Source: Lineus longissimus (lineage: Eukaryota; Nemertea; Pilidiophora; Heteronemertea; Lineidae). Taken from it: 64,000 bases of DNA. The stretch spans positions 14,309,501 through 14,373,500 of the forward strand of contig NC_088323.1 in the NCBI RefSeq assembly GCF_910592395.1. The letters are read 5' to 3'. The notes beneath the pieces were generated by a model. That model had not been told where the DNA came from. It was given only the letters and a program-made list of their open reading frames with translations, and ran no database searches. Within the stretch, counting starts at the first letter, position 1, and each line of letters starts with the position of its first letter. Positions 1-10,973 of this stretch are shown here, in pieces. Position numbers and translations under genes: made by a program.

Positions 1-384
1 CAAAACAATGGCTGTTGTAAATTCGCTGTATAAACATGACGTAATGGATTTTTTGGCCGAATTTCTTTTGGTTTCGTTCCCAGTTTGTTGCGAAATCTGT
101 TCTGCCATACGTTTACATCGCAACAGGAAATATCCAGATGACAATTTATTATTTATATTACAAAATATCATTCAAAGCCTCGACCACAATATCTGGGCAA
201 AATATGACGAAACTAAGGTTTTATGGATTGTTTCATTCTCGTCCCAGGTCCTCCTCTTCTAGGGTATTTCAGACTGGACCATCCATATCTAGATCAAACC
301 GGATCAATTTAGATTCGACGGTAGCGTAAAAGTAACGTGCGCCAGTGTGATCTGGTCATGTCTGGTCCGATTCAATGAGGCCTA
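1..384. other. Non-coding stretch, nothing recognised
   Basis: Short open frames are present but none has family-like composition or a conserved motif. No repeat boundary was seen before the inverted repeat that starts at 385. Confidence 0.4.
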
Positions 385-1236
385 AGCCCGCAGCACACTA
401 GCCGCCAACTTTGGCGACAAGAAGCGTTCAGTTGACGCCTCTCGACGCCGAAGTTGGCGGCCATTGGATCCCGGTCAGAGCACATCTGCCCAGAATTGGC
501 GTCCAGTAGCGTCTTTTCCGCCACTTTAGGCTGCCATTTTGAAATCATGTGACATCAAGACGCAAGCTGATTGGCCACAGCCTCGCCGCCGACGCCAAGT
601 CTGGCGGCCATCCGTAGCACACCTGCCTTCTTCTTGCGTTCAAACGCGGCGACACGCGTCAAAAGTCAAACATGTTAGATATTTGGCGTTTAGTTGCGGC
701 AAGTGGCGTCAAGTCGCGTTCGCCGACGCCGTTCGTAGCAGACTAGGGATTTTTCAGGCGTTCAGGACTCTTGCAACAAAAAACGCCTCTGAACGCCGAA
801 GTTGGCGGCTTAGTGTGCTGCGGGCTTTCGGCTGACGCCTCTCGACACCAAAGTTGGAGGCCAGTGGATCCCGGTCAGAGCACACCTGCCCAGAATTGGC
901 GTCCAGTAGCGTCTTTTCCACCACTTTAACCCATCCTGGGCCATGCAGCGCGAAATCATGTGACATCAAGACGCAAGCTGATTGGCCATAGCCTCGCCGC
1001 CGACGCCAAGTCAGGCGACAATCCGTAGCACACCTAGCTTCTTTTTGCGTTCAAACGCGGCGACAAGCGTCAAAAATCAAACATGTTAGATATTTTGCGT
1101 TTAGTTGCGGCAAGTGGCGTCAAGTCGCGTTCGCCGACGCCGTTCGTAACAGACAAGGGATTTTTCAGGCGTTCAGGACTCTTGCGGCAAAAAACGCCTG
1201 TGAACGCCGATGTTGGCTGCTAGTGTGCTGCAGGCT
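385..1236. mobile_element. Composite inverted-repeat element (MITE-like) with duplicated body
   Basis: The left end reads AGCCCGCAGCACACTAGC and the right end is its inverted match (GCTAGTGTGCTGCAGGCT, ending at 1236). A second inverted end lies inside, finishing at about 826. The body is present twice in tandem with a 400-bp offset (about 431-829 and 831-1236). Both copies are dense in gacgcc/ggcgtc words on both strands. No transposase is encoded, so this is a non-autonomous element whose superfamily I cannot fix; possible outer duplications (TAA and TTA) do not match cleanly. Confidence 0.7.
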
Positions 1237-1894
1237 TAGAGAGTGGGCCCTCCCAACTTTTGTTACACTGTTTTTCTTCATGTAAACACGGTACACATTT
1301 CTGAGACCACGACGTTCTTGACGTCGTGAGCACTGCGATATGGTCTTGTCTATCCTTGATTGTTTTAGTCCCGCGTTAACAGCCCCAGTATACATGGTTG
1401 AATGAGGCCCCGGTTTTGCCATCGAAGACTTCACTCGCGTGCTCGATTACTCTTGCGGCTCTTCTTGTGGTAACTGGAGGTTGGTTGTGTCACCAAAATC
1501 GCGAGGGTGGAGCTAAAATATAGACCAACATTGAGGCGGAACCGAGGTTTTGCTTGATATGTACTGATATGTACATGTACATGTTTCTTATAATAGAGAC
1601 ATAATGTATAAGACTACATGAATACAGGTATATTACGCTGAAGATTTAGTTAAAAAATGACGTAGAAACCATCAAATTCGTTGGGGTCTGGAAACGTTTT
1701 ATATTCCCTGCACTATGAATCAAATGACTTTCTATAGGACTTATTCAGCCATGCAGATTCGAGTCGAGTCGGTGTTAGCAACGGAATGTGGGTGATAACT
1801 CTGTCTGATTTTAGATTTTTCCGTTTACCATTTTATGTTATTTGATCTGTAGAGTGGAAGGTGACTGGGCAGCCGACAGTCATGTAATAATGCC
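1237..1894. other. Non-coding stretch, nothing recognised
   Basis: AT-rich, without a convincing reading frame. It lies downstream of the minus-strand gene that ends at 1895, so it may include that gene's 3' flank. Confidence 0.4.
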
Positions 1895-2958
1895 CTAATT
1901 AATGCCATTGATCCTTCGAACAAAAACGTCGATCGTGTCGTATACAGAATTGCCCTGTTCATTTTTATCTCGACTTAAATGCAAAATATTCCTACGTTCA
2001 TCAATCATAACCTTTTTAAATTTAAGGTCATCAAGAAAGCCCTGACTTGACCTATCTATCCGTATATATATTTCTTGCGACGCTAATTGGTTGATATTCG
2101 TAAGAAATGAACTGTTTACAAAGCAACTTGCGTCAATGTCAACACTAAAAAGATGAACCGCGTCGCCTTGACGACTAGCGGCGAATATCATCAGAGAGTC
2201 GAAACACTCTTCATGAAGTCGCCCTACTCTTGACACGGAAAACGTTTGCCTTTTGTTTAAATCTTGCGATATGTTGCGGAAGACTACCAACTTCCGGTAA
2301 AGAGGATTGACTTGGTAGACTAAATATGCGTCGGTCCTATAGAGCGGGAAGCAGCAGCCATGTTTCACGAAACGGACGAGACGCAGGAACGACACAGAGG
2401 TAGTGCGGTTCTCTATAAATTCATAGACGGAGTTATCACCTGTTGGCCTATTCTTCTTAACAGCATTGTAAAGAGTTACATAAAACACATTTCCATAACC
2501 CGCGCAAGATATTACAAATATGAATTCATTAATGACATAAATGTCCAAGGAGGGAATTTGACATTTATATTTGCGCGGAGGAATTAGACGTCTCACCAAC
2601 TTCCCTGTTGATATATCGCGGAGCGTTATCTCAGCAATAGCTTTCCTTTGACCGATCTCTTTATCCATTTTGTCATAAGGTATGTAGAAAATAGGTCTAT
2701 GTCGCGATGGATGAATGATTGATCCCTGTTTAAGTAGTAAGTGCTGTTATGATACACCCGTGCATGTTGGTTATAACCGCTAACATTGAACTTGTAGAAA
2801 AGTAGCCTATGCCAGGGTATTTGTTGTTCTATGTACAATACCATAATCAGTGGACGCGTTGGGTGAAATGAAAGCAACACATCATTTTTGTTCATCAATA
2901 TTATTGGTGGTGAGAAAGGCACCTTTCGATACAGGTGATGATAATGTTTCTGGTTGAT
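1895..2958 (-). CDS. WD40-like beta-propeller protein, 3' exon (frameshifted)
   Basis: Minus-strand reading that begins after a possible splice acceptor (AAATATAG, exon from 2958). It contains a typical WD40-type blade start (SFHPTRPLI) near 2850. Two open frames (2922-2626 and 2668-1895) follow each other with a one-base shift near 2660, so this is either a sequence error, an allele defect or early decay. Alternating hydrophobic beta-strand-like blocks continue to the stop at 1895. I do not recognise the family; WD40-like is inferred from the blade motif only. In phase it could join the exon at 3296-4222 through a 337-bp intron with GT/AG ends. Confidence 0.45.
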
Positions 2959-3295
2959 CTATATTTATCGCCGATTGAACAGTATATGTTTACAAACCAT
3001 CAGGCCGGGGCATCCACTGATACCAGGGGCAGGCGCATTCTCCTCCAATCCCCTTTAACAGGTGTAGAAGTTTATAATGTCCCAGGATAGAATGTCTCGG
3101 GAACAAAGGATTATACATGTATCATGCACTTTACTCTCTGAACTATTGATGGTAATGGCCTACCATAGACTTCAGAATATAATAGGGCCGGACACTTTTC
3201 CCAGGGGACATTTTCTAGTTCTACACCGGCAAGGGCAAATCAGCGTAATGTGTGGTTTCTATGCCGCATCTAACTTCATTGATTTAGAGTATCAC

Positions 3296-4222
3296 CTTCT
3301 TATAAATTTCAACCGACATGATACTTTGCCTGGAATGCTTAAGATGCACAAATAATCTCCCAATCGAATTGAATCGGTAATGAGCTCGTGTCACATCTTT
3401 TCGACTGTGGTGAAATAGAACAACCCGTTCCCGGATTTGAATTTTACCAAAACCTTTCCGGACGAGGCCATCTCTTGGGGTGTAGATGTTTTGAAACGCG
3501 ACCGCAAATGGTCCAGGTAGGGCGATCATGAATACTGTATCGGACAAAGAACAGTATAAAATCAAGACGGATTGTTTTCTGGGGAAGCGTTTTATATTTT
3601 TAATCAAATGTATCACAGGTTCGTATTGGTTTTCCTGTCTGAAAGCAATGAGATGACGGGTAGTGGCACTCAACGTATACACATCCCTGCTTATGACATA
3701 TATAACGTAGGGATATCCCTTCAGAGGAACAAAAGTGGCATTTCTAAGAATTACATCAAAAGCCCCACTTCTATTTTCATATTCGATTGGGTCATAAATG
3801 GTTACTAACTGACGTCCTCGGATTTGGCAAAGGATTAGAATCTTGCCTTGATATCCATAAAACAGATTTAACCCTTTAACCCTGTAACAAAATTCTTTTC
3901 GTGGGATCATAACTTTTCCAGAGAAATTCCCACGTTCTGTGTCAAAGAGATGAAAAACAGTGATTTTTCGGATAATAAAAATAAATTGAAGAAATTTCTG
4001 CTTGTACACTAGGGTGTCACTATTCGCATATCCTATAAATCGCCTATAGAATTTGTGTCTGTACATGACACGGTGGTATTGGCGTTTTTCTTGACCGTAC
4101 ACGATAACATATTTGTATGGTGTGGAGGTTAATTGAAGTTGTATTAGTATAATTTTCCCCGATTTTCCATTGAAGAACCAGGCAACTTTTTTGTTTATAG
4201 CAAAAGGTGGTATAATTAACAT
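3296..4222 (-). CDS. WD40-like beta-propeller protein, 5' exon (candidate)
   Basis: A minus-strand open frame of about 310 residues, rich in beta-strand-like segments. The frame also stays open for a few codons upstream of the methionine at 4222, up to a possible acceptor (TTTCTAG). At its 3' end the reading AAG followed by GTGATA looks like a splice donor at 3296/3295; if it is not spliced, the frame ends at 3284. Splicing to 2958 would be in phase 0. This is the only region in the window that looks like a host gene rather than a transposon. No family was identified, and no signal peptide or membrane segment is evident. Confidence 0.45.
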
Positions 4223-4270
4223 TGCTCTTTTGACTTTATATCGACTAATTATGATATTCTAGAAATATAA

Positions 4271-4424
4271 CAGGCGCGGATCCACGGGGCGCTCGAGACG
4301 CCCGCCCCCTCCCCCCGTATTTCATGAAAAATATTTGAAATTGACCATAAAATTTGAGAAAACACCAGGAATTTTGATGAGAAGTGCCGTGCCCCCTCAT
4401 TTTCGGCTTCTGGGTCCGCCCCTG
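4271..4424. mobile_element. Short MITE with CAGG(G/C)GCGGA-type ends
   Basis: The left end CAGGCGCGGATCCA and the right end TGGGTCCGCCCCTG are imperfect inverted repeats. Ends starting CAGGGGCGGA are common in hAT-type elements. The 8-bp flanks do not match as a target duplication, so the classification is tentative. It sits just upstream of the WD40-like gene. Confidence 0.5.
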
Positions 4425-4814
4425 TACATGTATTAGGTATATGCCATAGCAGTGCAATAGCATTTACCGAAGGCACATACTTTTCTCAATACCAACAACA
4501 CACCACGCACTGATAACAACCATGTTGTCGTCAACTCGGTACGTGCTTGATTATAAGGCCAAATATGTATCCTGTTATCAAGAATGATGAGGCTGATGTG
4601 GAAAGACCTAACACAATTGCGCTAACCTGTCAAAGAGATTGTCGCCAGCAGTCCACGCATGCGCAGAAGCTATCGCTAAGTACAATTTGGGTATATCGAG
4701 GAATGATTAGGTTTTACGTCGAAGCTACCCTCTTTTGGTACATCCGGGAACCTGGAATTCTATACCCCTCCGCCTTCTCCATTCACGTGCCCTTCTTTTT
4801 ACTGATCTGACACA
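4425..4814. other. Non-coding stretch, nothing recognised
   Basis: Spacer between the MITE and the tandem array. No coding or structured repeat signal was seen. Confidence 0.35.
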
Positions 4815-5400
4815 AAAACATTACATCATCAGGCTGAACAACCAAAGTAGAACACGACTGTTTAATGCACCGAACAGCACATGCTAGAACTGATATAACG
4901 TACTCGTAGCCCAAGTCTGGCTTAGAAATACCCCAATCCAACACGATACTCCTGAAATATTCGTTTTGATATGCTGCGGTCATTTTTGTGCGTCACCCTG
5001 TAATATTCCATCCTCTGCCTAAACAATCAAAGAGAACACGCCTGTTTGATGCAGAGTATAGCACACACCACAACAGATATAACGTCTTATAGCCAAAGTC
5101 TGGCCGTAAAATGTCCTAGTCCAACAAAATCCTCTTAGAATACTCGTTTTGACATGCCGAGTCTATTTTTATTTGCGTCACTCTGTATTATTCAGTAAGA
5201 ACATTTCATCTTCGGTCTCACAGTGAACAAGCAGAGTAGAACACGCCCTTTTAACGTAGAGTATAGCACATACCAGAAGAGATATAACGTCTTATAGCCG
5301 AAGTCTGGCTGTAAAATGCCCCCAGTCCAATGCATTGCTGTTGAAATACTCGTTTTGACATGCTACGGCCATTTTTGCGTCAATTTTGTGCGACACCCTG
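4815..5400. repeat. Three-copy tandem repeat, unit about 190-200 bp
   Basis: Three diverged head-to-tail copies start near 4815, 5004 and 5194. Each carries the landmarks aacacg, gatataacgt, aagtctgg, ctcgttttga and a gcgtcac(c)ctgt end. Divergence between copies is considerable, so this is an old local duplication or a satellite fragment. Confidence 0.75.
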
Positions 5401-6045
5401 TTTACCGAGTAAAACTGATGAACTGGCCTGCAATAAATAGGCAACATACAAATAAATGAAATTCATCATAAATGAAATTGTCCTGAAGCTAACGATACAG
5501 AGACAGTGGCCAATCTATTTGGTTATAATGCCGCGTATTACTCGGCTCGTCCTTTAACGTCGCCTCCATCAAAGTCACTCCATCGAGAAACTAGAAAGGC
5601 AGCATGGACGCATGACTTTATCGAAAGTGGGCTTCGAAATTCGCCAACAATTGATAAGGTCACACATGCATTGATCGGTCTCTGCACCCTTAACCCTTTC
5701 ACTGCTGAAGCCTCCGAGGACTCAAAAAAATTTCTTTTTCACAAAAACGATCATCCAATTGCATTGCAGGATAGATATAAATGTTCTGCATTGAAAATGA
5801 TAATGATTTTCATCACGTTTTGTATTCTCAATTTTTCACAAATGTTTAGTGGGGTTCTCTGGTGGGGGGGGGGGGGGCTGACATTACTGAAAAATGTCCA
5901 GAAAAAAGAAAAATGTTTCAGCGCCTTTTTTTCAAGCATAATTTGAAAGATAAGAGTAATCTGATAAGGAAAAAAACACCATGTTTTATGAAATACCCTA
6001 TAATTTTTTTCTGAAAATTCATTCATTCTCAAAACCAGCCCCAGT
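5401..6045. other. Non-coding stretch with a poly-G run
   Basis: An open frame from 5506 exists but has no recognisable features. A long G run lies at about 5863-5877, a place where assembled length is unreliable. Confidence 0.35.
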
Positions 6046-6521
6046 TGCCCTGAGCCCCTTTTACAAACTTCACCCTAACATCTTTGTCAAGGCCGATACC
6101 ATCGCCATCTCTGACCATAGGCTCCACCATTTTGGCTATCACTTTTAGGATAGGATTTGTAAGTTCTAGTCGAAATTGTGGTACCTCAGGGCAACCCATA
6201 ATGAATAAAACATTAGCCTCAGTCAGTGACTGCTTCTTGAATTAGACCATGTTTACTTTGGTAATACGGGCGTCAGGCCGTAACCTCATCCCTGTGATAA
6301 GCACTGCCGATTCCACTCTGGTCATCCTGTAACTGGAACCAGGCGCCCACTTTTGTCTGCTGATATCATCTCCCAGGGCAGTATTACACTGTGATGCAGG
6401 ACGATAGCTTAAAGCTGACGGGTCAAATTCATACACGTGATATGATGGCGTGCATGCACTTGACGCCTCGACCCTCAATTCCAGCCATTACTCTGATCAG
6501 TCCATACTCCGGCGCACTGAA
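6046..6521 (-). pseudogene. Unidentified coding remnant
   Basis: On the minus strand a protein-like reading runs from about 6478 to 6046 with a single in-frame TAA near 6241. It is preceded by a splice-acceptor-like TTACTTTCAG at about 6521 and by a second frame overlapping its start. Amino-acid composition looks coding (balanced charges, no low complexity), but I recognise no family. It could be a decayed exon or part of an old element. Confidence 0.3.
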
Positions 6522-8266
6522 AGTAAGTGTGATGAGGCGGTCCTATTGTCGCTGCTGTTTGATTTGGGCGCCATTGAATCTGAATGTGCGGAAATCGCTC
6601 ATCCGAATGTTGTGCTGTTGTTGTGCCTTTTGTAAAAAAAAGCAACAAAAGGTTGTAATATTGCATTTCAATACTTCGGCCGAAATATCTCTTAAAGGGA
6701 CAATATAGGCAGCAGCAAGACAGGCAAGATAATGATATCCGAAGTCGCCAATAGGGGTCCCTCACATCTCACAGTACGTCGAAATGATTCACGCTTGTAC
6801 GAGGAATACATATAGTGCTGAATCTGACATAACCCAGGGCCCTTACATTGTATATTAGTCGCCTGAAGATGACCAAATAAGCCCCTCTGTTCCTGCCTAA
6901 AGTCCCCCTTTAACGAAACGAAAGAAATTTGGCGGTTTTATGCGCACTATTTTTGTAGCGTATGGAAAATGTCTGTGTAATGAGGTTTCTTGTTGCAGAA
7001 GATGATTTGAAGCGCTTACTCTATTATTCCGTCCGACAAAAAACGGCTTTCTGTTTTCAGGCTCTTTTGGGTTAAAACAATGATATCTCTTCTATTGCAT
7101 GATGAAGTTCTCCTCAATAGCTATTCATACACAATTTTCAAAGATTTCAGTTGAACAGATTGTTCACCAAATGTCGGGCGTAAGCTTGTCATGTGCAGAC
7201 TCATGCACAACATTTGGGGGTCTGCATCGGGATTGGCTAATAGTGGCTACACTCACGCCACCTATCGGTATATTACAGAGTATGATCGTCGATTTTCGAA
7301 CATGTATTTTTTATTGAATCAAATTTGAAAGTGCATAAAAATTATCAAATTGGTAAATTTGTGAATGGCCAGCTCATATGAAAAACTTACACTTATAGAA
7401 TATTTAAAACTGATCAGTTTATTCCCATGCGAAGATCGTGCAACGACAGAATTCTGTCGGGGATAACATTAAATATAATCGTTCACAACTATAGGCCCAC
7501 CGGCAGTTAATCTCCTAGCCTCGCTTTTGGTATAAACGGTTGCATAGTTATACTTGCGCCGTGTAGTACTTGCGTAAATTTGGTCTCTTCCGGTTTAGGA
7601 GGCATATAAAGCGCGAACTTCGTTTACCCAGGGGTCATTATGCGCGCTCCTATTGCTAATCATGTAGTTCCCGGATGTAGAGGTTGAATGAAGCACAGTC
7701 CTTTCACTAGGACAGTGACTGGCAGTGGTAAATCAACGCCACTCGTGGGGCCTAATAGTATTAGACTAATGTCGGACGCATTCACTTTTTAAAACTCGCT
7801 CTGTCATATAGTGTGTAGACTGGGTACCAATCTACGACGAAGATGGCATAATCAACCACGTGACCCGGACAGGAGAAGCAAGATACAAAAAACTGAATGA
7901 AGTCCTAGCCAATATTTACTGATAATATCATCGCTGCGTATAGCTATCCAATTATGTCCTATATTTTCACCAATATTTAATGTACGTGTCATGTACTTTG
8001 TATAACATGTGCAACAGCAACAAATAATACTACACATGTGTCACATTATGAATGCATGTCCTGTCGTAATTTTTTTGTATTTTTGTAACCGGCTAGAGTG
8101 TTTCAGAATTTTGAAGTGACGTACATGTACTTCCGTTATCCTTGATTTTTTGCTGCAGGAAACCAGCCTCGTTCCAAGTCATTGCGCCTCCGCCAATTCC
8201 TGACACAAGGTTGGATTGTAGCTAAGCGATCGACCACCCAAATATCAGGCCTATTTAGGCCTAGCC
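6522..8266. other. Non-coding stretch, nothing recognised
   Basis: About 1.7 kb without a supported gene. Only short shadow frames were seen, with no clear TIR, LTR or RNA gene. Confidence 0.35.
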
Positions 8267-8414
8267 AAATACACGGTCTATTGTCTTGGAGTCCGCCCGC
8301 ACCTGGGCCTAAATCAAATACACGGTCTATTGTCTTGGAGTCCGCCCGCACCGGGGCCTAAATCAAATACACGGTCTATTGTCTTGGAGTCCGCCCGCAC
8401 CTGGGCCTAAATTC
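8267..8414. repeat. 49-bp tandem repeat, three copies
   Basis: Copies start at 8267, 8316 and 8365 and are nearly identical (one visible substitution, acctgg against accggg). Each includes tcttggagtccgcccgcacc. The near identity indicates recent expansion. Confidence 0.9.
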
Positions 8415-8837
8415 CCGTCTTATCAAAAAGGACCATCAAGGCAAATCTTGATATCATCGACCCCACGAAATAGCTTTCCGGGTGGTCGATATAGCCCTTA
8501 ACCGGTAAGTTCAATCAGCGTAACGCATCATTTCAGTTAACAAATGAAATTCTTTTTAACAACGACGAGCACACAGCGTCGTATACACAGAGAAAACATG
8601 AGTATACATAGTATAAGTACATCATGCATTGTTGATTAATATCAATGCGGGTTGAAAACAAAGAGTGAATGTTTATGATATTGTTGCGGTTATTACATGT
8701 GCAAACGCGCTTCGAAACAACATCGATCTTAACTTTTGCGGAGTGTTTATTGAGCAACGGATCGATAAACAATTTGTTTTGAATTCGTTTACGAGCGTAA
8801 TATTTATATTAATGTCGTTACATCGAGTGGAGTAGAG

Positions 8838-8959
8838 AGTTTTCGCAAAGCATCCGAAACGCCAACTTGAACGCCTATCTCATTGTTTGACATCCTGGTA
8901 ACGATGTCAAAAAATGGGATAGGCGTTCACGTCGACGTTGTGGGGCTTTTGCGAAAACT
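8838..8959. mobile_element. Foldback MITE, copy 1
   Basis: Inverted ends AGTTTTCGCAAAGC and GCTTTTGCGAAAACT flank an inner inverted pair, gaacgcctatctcatt and gggataggcgttca. The whole element can fold into one hairpin. A related copy lies at 22099-22206. Confidence 0.75.
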
Positions 8960-9194
8960 ATTTTATGCCAACTGTCAAAGATTGGTTTAAGTTACCCTTT
9001 AGTTCGATAAGTCACCTTAAGGTGCTGCCATCTTTCTTTCAATTAACGTAATTCCACGCTCTCCCAATAGATGGTGCTATTTTATTATGTAAATAAATCG
9101 TCTGCTAACTTTTACCTGATTTCGTTGTTCGTATGACTTTGCTCGCCGTCTTTTTACGCCCTAAATGTCGAGACCACATATCATCCTCGATATT

Positions 9195-9213
9195 TTGGTA
9201 CCGAAACCCGGGA
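9195..9213 (+). other. Primer-binding-site-like sequence of the old BEL/Pao element
   Basis: TTGGTACCGAAACCCGGGA lies just upstream of the gag frame of the decayed BEL/Pao element and has the look of an LTR-retrotransposon PBS. The 5' LTR should then end close to 9190. I could not find a matching 3' LTR after 18213. Confidence 0.5.
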
Positions 9214-9258
9214 AAATAACATCTTCCGAACAAGTAGGGGCGTAAAAAAACAAGTAAG

Positions 9259-10515
9259 ATGCCTCAGGCGAACGAAGAATTGAAAGGACTTTTGAAGTCG
9301 CGAGCGTCGGCACGAAGTTGGCTGACCCGTGCAGCAAGTGCATTGGACGATGCATGTAGCGATGCACGTAAAGACACTGCAGACGCCGATGATGATTTTT
9401 CGGCTGTGATATTGGTTGTAGAGGAGGCTATTGGGGACATTGACAAGCGTCTCGCTGCTCTGAAATGTGTCCAGAGGGATGTTGAAGAATCCCTGCCTGA
9501 GGAGCATATGCCAATTGGAAGTGGACATTGATGTCGCTTTTCGAATAGTTTCAAAGGCTAAAAGAGTCCGAACCGAGGCCATGGTTTTGGTCAACAAGTT
9601 GAATCAGAAAGTCAACGTGAATAGAGACAATAGTGGGCTTAGCACAAGTAGTCATAGCGACTTGGAGTCGCCAAGTGGCGCCGTTAGTCGAAGTAGCAGC
9701 GATGTTGATGGTGTAGGTAGTGTCCGATTGCCAAAACTGCAGCTGTCAAAGTTCAGAGGTGAAATAACCGAGTGGCAAAGTTTCTGGGATCAGTTTGAGG
9801 CCCTGGTCGAGAACTCTTCAATCCCTGTTATTAGTAAATTTTCTTCCTCCAGTCGTTGTTGGAGGGGGAGGCCAGAGGAGTGATTCGAGGACTGGCTGCG
9901 ACCGAGGGTAACTACTCTGTTGCACGCAGACTTCTAGTCGAGCGTTATGGGCGCATAATATTTGTGCATATTCAGTCTCTTCTACAAACGAGTATGTCGG
10001 CTCATAGCAGTAAGGGCAGTCGAGTGTCACATCTCTGGAAATTGCAAGATGAGTTGATGTTGCACATCCGTAGTTTTGAGTCTTTGGGCATACGAGGACA
10101 GGAGTATGGGTTCTTCATGACGCCACTGATTCTGTCACGACTTCCAACTGACATCCGACTTGAATGGGCTCGGGATGGTGATGGAAAGGAAGATGACTTA
10201 GTGTTTCTTCTTGAATTTCTACGGAAGGAAATAATGTGCATAGAACGATCCGAGACTTTCAAAGTGCTCGCCCTGGGCAGTGGTGGTTCTGGTAATGTCA
10301 GTACACCAGGTCAAACTTTTCCTGAAGAAAAGTCTGTTGCTACTGCGTCAGCATTGCAGACTAGTTCTAGTGATACCAAGAACTGTGGGTTCTGTAGGAA
10401 ACCTCATGCTTCAGGGAAATGCTGGGAGGTTATGAAACTTTCTCCGAAAGGCCGCCATAAACGTGTACTGTCTGCAAGATTGTGTTTTCGGTGTCTTTTA
10501 GCAGCTCGCATGTAG
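9259..10515 (+). pseudogene. gag: BEL/Pao element B gag, frameshifted
   Basis: Three overlapping frames (9259-9531, 9467-9883, 9856-10515) together carry a BEL/Pao Gag: a coiled N-terminal part, the DUF1759-type core with LPKLQLSKFRGEITEWQSFW, and a CGFCRKPHASGKC zinc knuckle near 10385. The frame changes near 9500 and 9860 show decay. It is followed by the protease region. Family assignment is secure from the Gag core motif; function is lost. Confidence 0.8.
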
Positions 10516-10699
10516 ATAAGCAAGGTGGTGCCAAGTGCTCAAAGTGTAATGGTCGCCATCACCTGATTTTGTGTGAGAACAAGCCTGGTAGTGGTACTGG
10601 TAGTGGTAGTGCCATAAGCGGCAAAAGTAGCGGTAAACCATGGTAACCATGGTAACGAAGGAGAAGTTTCTTCTTCTCAGTCAGGCGTTTTGCATACAG

Positions 10700-10850
10700 T
10701 AACTTCATCTAAGATGAATACAACTAGTACAATGCTGCAAACAGCAAGAGTTAGGGTACAAGGTGAACATGGGTTTACGGAAGCAACCGTGCTTTTTGAT
10801 AGTGGGGCCGATAGGTCATACATTTCCTCAAGTCTAGTAAAAAAGGTTAA
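10700..10850 (+). pseudogene. BEL/Pao element B protease, 5' part
   Basis: The reading includes an aspartic-protease motif (LFDSGADRSYIS) at about 10793-10828, the A16/DUF1758 type of BEL/Pao. It is cut by the LINE insertion immediately after the target duplication aggttaa (10844-10850) and resumes at 15547. Confidence 0.75.
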
Positions 10851-10973
10851 GATAAGATAAGATAAGATAATTTATTAACCCCCATGATTGGGGAAAATAA
10901 TGGAATTACATGTACATAAAAAACGTTACAAAACACTGGCAGTTACAAGTATCACAGACAAAAGGTCATCCGG

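Noticed and set aside
5863-5877. Poly-G run as a functional G-quadruplex
   Set aside because: A homopolymer of uncertain length in non-coding DNA, as is the poly-C run at about 53012-53026. No further support.
5506-5946. 146-codon open frame as a gene
   Set aside because: No motif, its end runs into poly-G and AT-rich filler, and no splice or promoter context was seen.
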